Assembly (NCBI GenBank): GCA_000969725.1
Contig: JXSR01S022364.1
DNA: 23,497 bases
From: Ophiothrix spiculata
Lineage: Eukaryota > Echinodermata > Ophiuroidea > Amphilepidida > Ophiotrichidae
Strand: one strand, 5' to 3'
The notes under the pieces are model-generated. The model searched no databases. It was not told where the DNA came from and saw only the letters and a list, made by a program, of their open reading frames with translations. Position numbers and translations under genes: made by a program. The stretch's first letter is position 1, and each line of letters opens with the position of its first letter. Positions 20,040 through 23,497 of this stretch are shown in pieces.

Positions 20040-20342
20040 TGTTGCTGGCAGGGCCTTTTGATACTTACAGAATTTGGCATGTGAATCTAATCATTAGAAT
20101 AATTATTGTATTTTAATATCTATCCTCAAATCCTCTCACTAAATATCAGACTTGTTGAGTAACAATACTTAAATCATGCCGTTTAAACAAATACTACGTA
20201 GACTACTTCAATTTGGTATAAACACTTTTTAGAATTTTCAAATGAATAAATGACTTTTACCATGTTGCTTTTTGCTACTCAACAGTCACTGAGGAATTCA
20301 ATACCATATGTCTTTCTAAGTTCAAACAAAAGATAAAAAAAC
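20040..20342 (+). repeat. 0.35-kb dispersed repeat, copy A
   Basis: The most diverged of three direct copies. It shares TTGCTGGCAGGG, AATCTAATC, AGTAACAATACTTA, AGACTACTTCA, AATGAATAAATGAC and ATGTCTTTCTAAGTTCAAA in the same order as copies B and C, and has internal deletions. Confidence 0.8.
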
Positions 20343-20401
20343 AAAGATAGAGTATAAAATGCCATTTGTACATGCTACCTACTGTCATTGTACAATTTCT
20401 T

Positions 20402-20765
20402 ATGGTTTAGTTTGAAAAATATGCACCCCCTTGATATGCATGCTGCTGGCTTGGGGCTTTTGAAGTATACAACGGCATAATTTGGCAGGAATCTAATCCT
20501 CAGAATAATTGCATTTTAGTATCTATCTTCAAATCTTCAGATTATATCAGATTAGTTGAGATAAAATACTTAGACCATGCCACTTACACAAATTTAATTC
20601 AATACAAACAATATTAGGAGACTACTTCAGTTTGAAATTAACATTTTTTAGAATTTTTGAATGAATAAATGACTATCACATTTTGTTTGTCTTTCTACTT
20701 AACAGCCTCACTAAGGAACATAATATCTTATGTCTTTCTAAGTTCAAAAACAAGAAAAAAAAAAC
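20402..20765 (+). repeat. 0.35-kb dispersed repeat, copy B
   Basis: Nearly identical to copy C over most of its length (for example GGCAGGAATCTAATCCTCAG and AATATTAGGAGACTACTTCA). Shared sequence begins further upstream at AAATGCCATTTGT (20358 here and 21107 before copy C). Confidence 0.85.
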
Positions 20766-21204
20766 AATTATAGAAAACCTGGAAAAAAATAGAGAATAAT
20801 ACTCATTCCAAAAAATTGGGTGCCAATCCAGTTGAAAAAATGAAAAAATAAAGTTGCTAAAATATTTTTCTAAAAGCATTTTTATTAGTAAATTAGTCAC
20901 TTTTGTGGTGGAAATGCATTTTTAGCTATTTTTGACATTTTTCGCTACTTTGAAGGCATTAATCAGAGTCATAATGGCATTAAAAGTATGACAAACATAT
21001 CCAAAAATTGCACTATTGGGAGAGAAAAAGGCACTGGATGGTTTTTGTGGAACAAAGAACGTAAAACACGCTATTGGCACAGTATTTTTTTGAATGTGCG
21101 CTAAAATGCCATTTGTGCATTTACTTGTATTTATGGTTTTTGTCCAAATTACATCAAGGACTGTATCAAAATAAAATCTCGGGTAAATTTGGTTAAGTTA
21201 AGTT
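20766..21204. other. Spacer between repeat copies B and C
   Basis: AT-rich, no gene recognised. The end from about 21107 belongs to the upstream part of the repeat. Confidence 0.5.
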
Positions 21205-21562
21205 TAGTTTAGTTTGAAAAAGATGCAGCTCCTTGCTATGCATGCTGCTGGCAGGATCTTTTCATATTTACAACGGCATAATTTGGCAGGAATCTAATCC
21301 TCAGAATAATTGCATTTTAGTATCTATCTTCAAATCTTCAGATTATATCAGATTAGTTGAGATAAAATACTTAGACCATGCTGCTTAAACAAATTTAATT
21401 CAGTACAAACAATATTAGGAGACTACTTCAGTTTGAAATTAACACTTTTTAGAATTTTAGAATGAATAAATGACTATCACATTGTTGTTTCTTTCTACTG
21501 AACAGCCTCATTAAGGAATTTAATATCTTATGTCTTTCTAAGTTTCAAAACAAGATAAAAAT
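21205..21562 (+). repeat. 0.35-kb dispersed repeat, copy C
   Basis: Same order of blocks as copies A and B and closest to B. Matching positions lie 406 bp (A to B) and 801 bp (B to C) apart. Ends are not defined by clear inverted repeats or duplications, so it may be a segmental duplication rather than a transposon. Confidence 0.85.
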
Positions 21563-22212
21563 TAATAGAAATACTTGGGAATGAAATGCTACTGGTGGAT
21601 TTTTTCCCCAAAGTGACAGTCATTGTGCAGGCTTTCTTTCCAGGGACTTAAATGAAATACAGTGAGAAGTGTATCCCCTTCAATGTCTAGTTTGTATTTT
21701 CAAAAAACAAATCCTGAAATATATAACATGATGTTAGCATACCTAAATTGGATTCAGTTCAATCCTTTGTTTGATGGTAAACAATCTTATTTGGACTACA
21801 TTTTATAAAAATCGAACATGACAAAAGGGATGGGAATATTTTTCCGCTCTTGGGTTTGCATTTAGTTTTAGTCAACGCTATGATATATTCTACAGTGCAA
21901 AAACAGCAAGATACAGTTTAGTTGTATTTTTAGACAGATTTCCCTTAATTTAGGGTGTCAAAACCGGCAAAGAAATTGACATCTTATATCGTTACACTTT
22001 TCTGTAAAAGTTGTTCTGTTTCTTGTCACCCTATCTGTGCATACTGAATCTTTATTTGATAAAACTGGTTTGTTGTTGATCTCACAATAGAAGTATATAA
22101 ATCTGTGGTCCAAGAAATGCGGAAACACAATTATGAGTGATAAAAAATGATTTCAATCTAAAATTGAACATATCTATATACTTGGGAATTTTTTTTTATG
22201 TGTGGGCTGCTT
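21563..22212. other. Nothing recognised
   Basis: AT-rich sequence, no exon-like segment noticed. Confidence 0.5.
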
Positions 22213-22598
22213 TGGCAAAATGAGAGGAAATTCCCAATTACACATTTTGAGTAAATAGCATCTAAAGTAAAACAAGTCAAATCTCGTTTTTTGAAATAAA
22301 ATGCATTCATGTGGCTAGTGTTTACCTATACAAAACGTTTCCAAGGTCAACTTCGCTGGGAAGTGCAATTATTCACAGTAATTGATTGCACATTGCTGTG
22401 ATACACTGTAGTAATCAATATGCAGCTGATTTTATTGCAAAATATCCAGTGGACTGCTTTGGATTTCGATCTCTAAATGACAAATGGAGAAAAAAATCGT
22501 GACATATTATATATATCATTCAAAAGCTGAGATTATGGAGAATTAAAACATGTCATAAACTCAATTCTGAAATCTGCGACTTTCCTCTCATTTTGCCA
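22213..22598. mobile_element. Possible TIR element
   Basis: An exact 18-bp inverted repeat, TGGCAAAATGAGAGGAAA, is at 22213-22230 and, inverted, at 22581-22598. The 386-bp segment has no coding capacity. No target-site duplication is clear, so the true ends may lie further out. Confidence 0.5.
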
Positions 22599-22895
22599 GA
22601 CCACCCCTCATATTATCATCTATTTTTGTAAATGATATAACTAATATTTACTGTATACTGCACCCCTACCAGCTGTTTACATGATAGGAATATAAATCTG
22701 TAACTCCAGACACTAATGAAACACCTAAAGCAATGCTGGTGATTTGAATTTCAGTTTGACAAAGTGTAAATATTTTATACAAAGTTAAGAACTGCTTTGC
22801 AGGCTAATCTTTTAATATATTATTCCTATACCTAAATGTCAGCATTGAATATCTAAAAACTATCAATCGTATTAATGCACCACAAACACATATTG

Positions 22896-23131
22896 CTGCA
22901 TTTAAATGAGTTGTGGGAAATGCTATCGAGTATATGCACATTTAATCTGAAGAAGCCTTACATAAATATGGATTCCAATATTGAGGGAAATTCATTTATA
23001 TGGAACAGCAATAATCGGGAAATCCAAGTAAATGGAACCACCATATTGGAAACAAGTGTCAATAAAACAGTCATATTTAGGGAAACCATGCTAATTTATA
23101 CACATATTTAAAGCCATGCAAATGAAATGGC
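22896..23131 (+). repeat. 277-bp-period tandem duplication, copy 1
   Basis: Starts CTGCATTTAAATGAGTTGTG and shares about nine tenths of its bases with copy 2. An open frame runs through it, but most differences between the copies change the amino acid, so it is not a conserved protein. Confidence 0.9.
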
Positions 23132-23172
23132 CCTATATTTTGGGGAAAAACAAGTTTTTGTGACTTTTCAAT

Positions 23173-23410
23173 CTGCATTTAAATGAGTTGTGGGAATTGC
23201 TATCGAGTATATGCGCATTTAATCTGAAGAAGCCTTACATGAATATGTATTCCAATATTGAGGGAAATCAATTTAAATGGAACAGCAATAATCAGGAAAT
23301 CTTTGTAAATGGAACCACCATTTTGGAAACAAGTGTCAATAAAACAGTCATAATTGAAAAACTATGCTAATTTATAGACATATTTAACGCCATGCAAATA
23401 AAATCGTCAT
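23173..23410 (+). repeat. 277-bp-period tandem duplication, copy 2
   Basis: Same start motif and same order as copy 1. Homology fades after GCCATGCAAAT near 23399. A longer array beyond the window end cannot be excluded. Confidence 0.9.
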
Positions 23411-23497
23411 GTGAGTGCAAGAAAGTCGTATCTGCAATAGCTGCCATTTGTCATAAATTTTGATTGCACACTGTCTAATCTCCAATCTTGGGTCAGT

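Noticed and set aside
22875-23370. Two related small proteins in the tandem duplication
   Set aside because: Differences between copies are almost all amino-acid changing, and no splice sites or promoter are seen.

Overview
The window looks like nuclear DNA of an animal, most likely a marine invertebrate, but the sequence does not fix the species. The evidence is AT-rich, gene-poor sequence, GT-AG splice signals, a tRNA-derived SINE ending in an (ATT)n tail, several short terminal-inverted-repeat (TIR) DNA elements, a minisatellite and a scaffold gap of Ns (11076-11280). No long open reading frame, bacterial operon, CRISPR array or viral gene is visible. I see no confidently identified protein-coding gene. 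At best there are short exon-like islands.

Layout from left to right. 549-752 is a foldback element. 3651-4097 is a TIR element with a 7-bp direct repeat at its ends. 6202-6769 is a SINE dimer. 8570-8635, 9966-10087 and 11996-12065 are candidate minus-strand exons. 9040-9323 and 10955-11562 are TIR elements flanked by TTAA; the second holds the gap. 12364-12545 is a candidate plus-strand exon. 12819-12946 is a Harbinger-like MITE. 13675-13734 is a near-perfect hairpin. 14222-14522 and 14520-16303 are two abutting TIR elements with TAA target sites; the larger contains the only CpG-rich stretch of the window.

Inside that stretch (about 15540-15860) are an NRF1-like site, two TCGCGAGA motifs and diverging splice donors on the two strands (15389 minus, 15859 plus). 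This suggests a bidirectional promoter lying between perfect 33-bp inverted repeats. To the right, 17582-18423 is another foldback element. 18973-19655 is a 39-bp minisatellite interrupted by a GC-richer, exon-like island (19372-19462) with splice sites, followed by a candidate last exon at 19820. 20040-21562 has three copies of a 0.35-kb repeat. 22213-22598 is an inverted-repeat element, and 22896-23410 is a 277-bp-period tandem duplication.

If the exon calls are right, the working model is a divergent gene pair starting near 15.4-15.9 kb, one running left and one running right, with introns full of small transposons. That model is inference. What is directly visible is the repeat architecture. 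I found no convincing undescribed biological system; the transposon-enclosed promoter and the exon inside the minisatellite are the most unusual observations.
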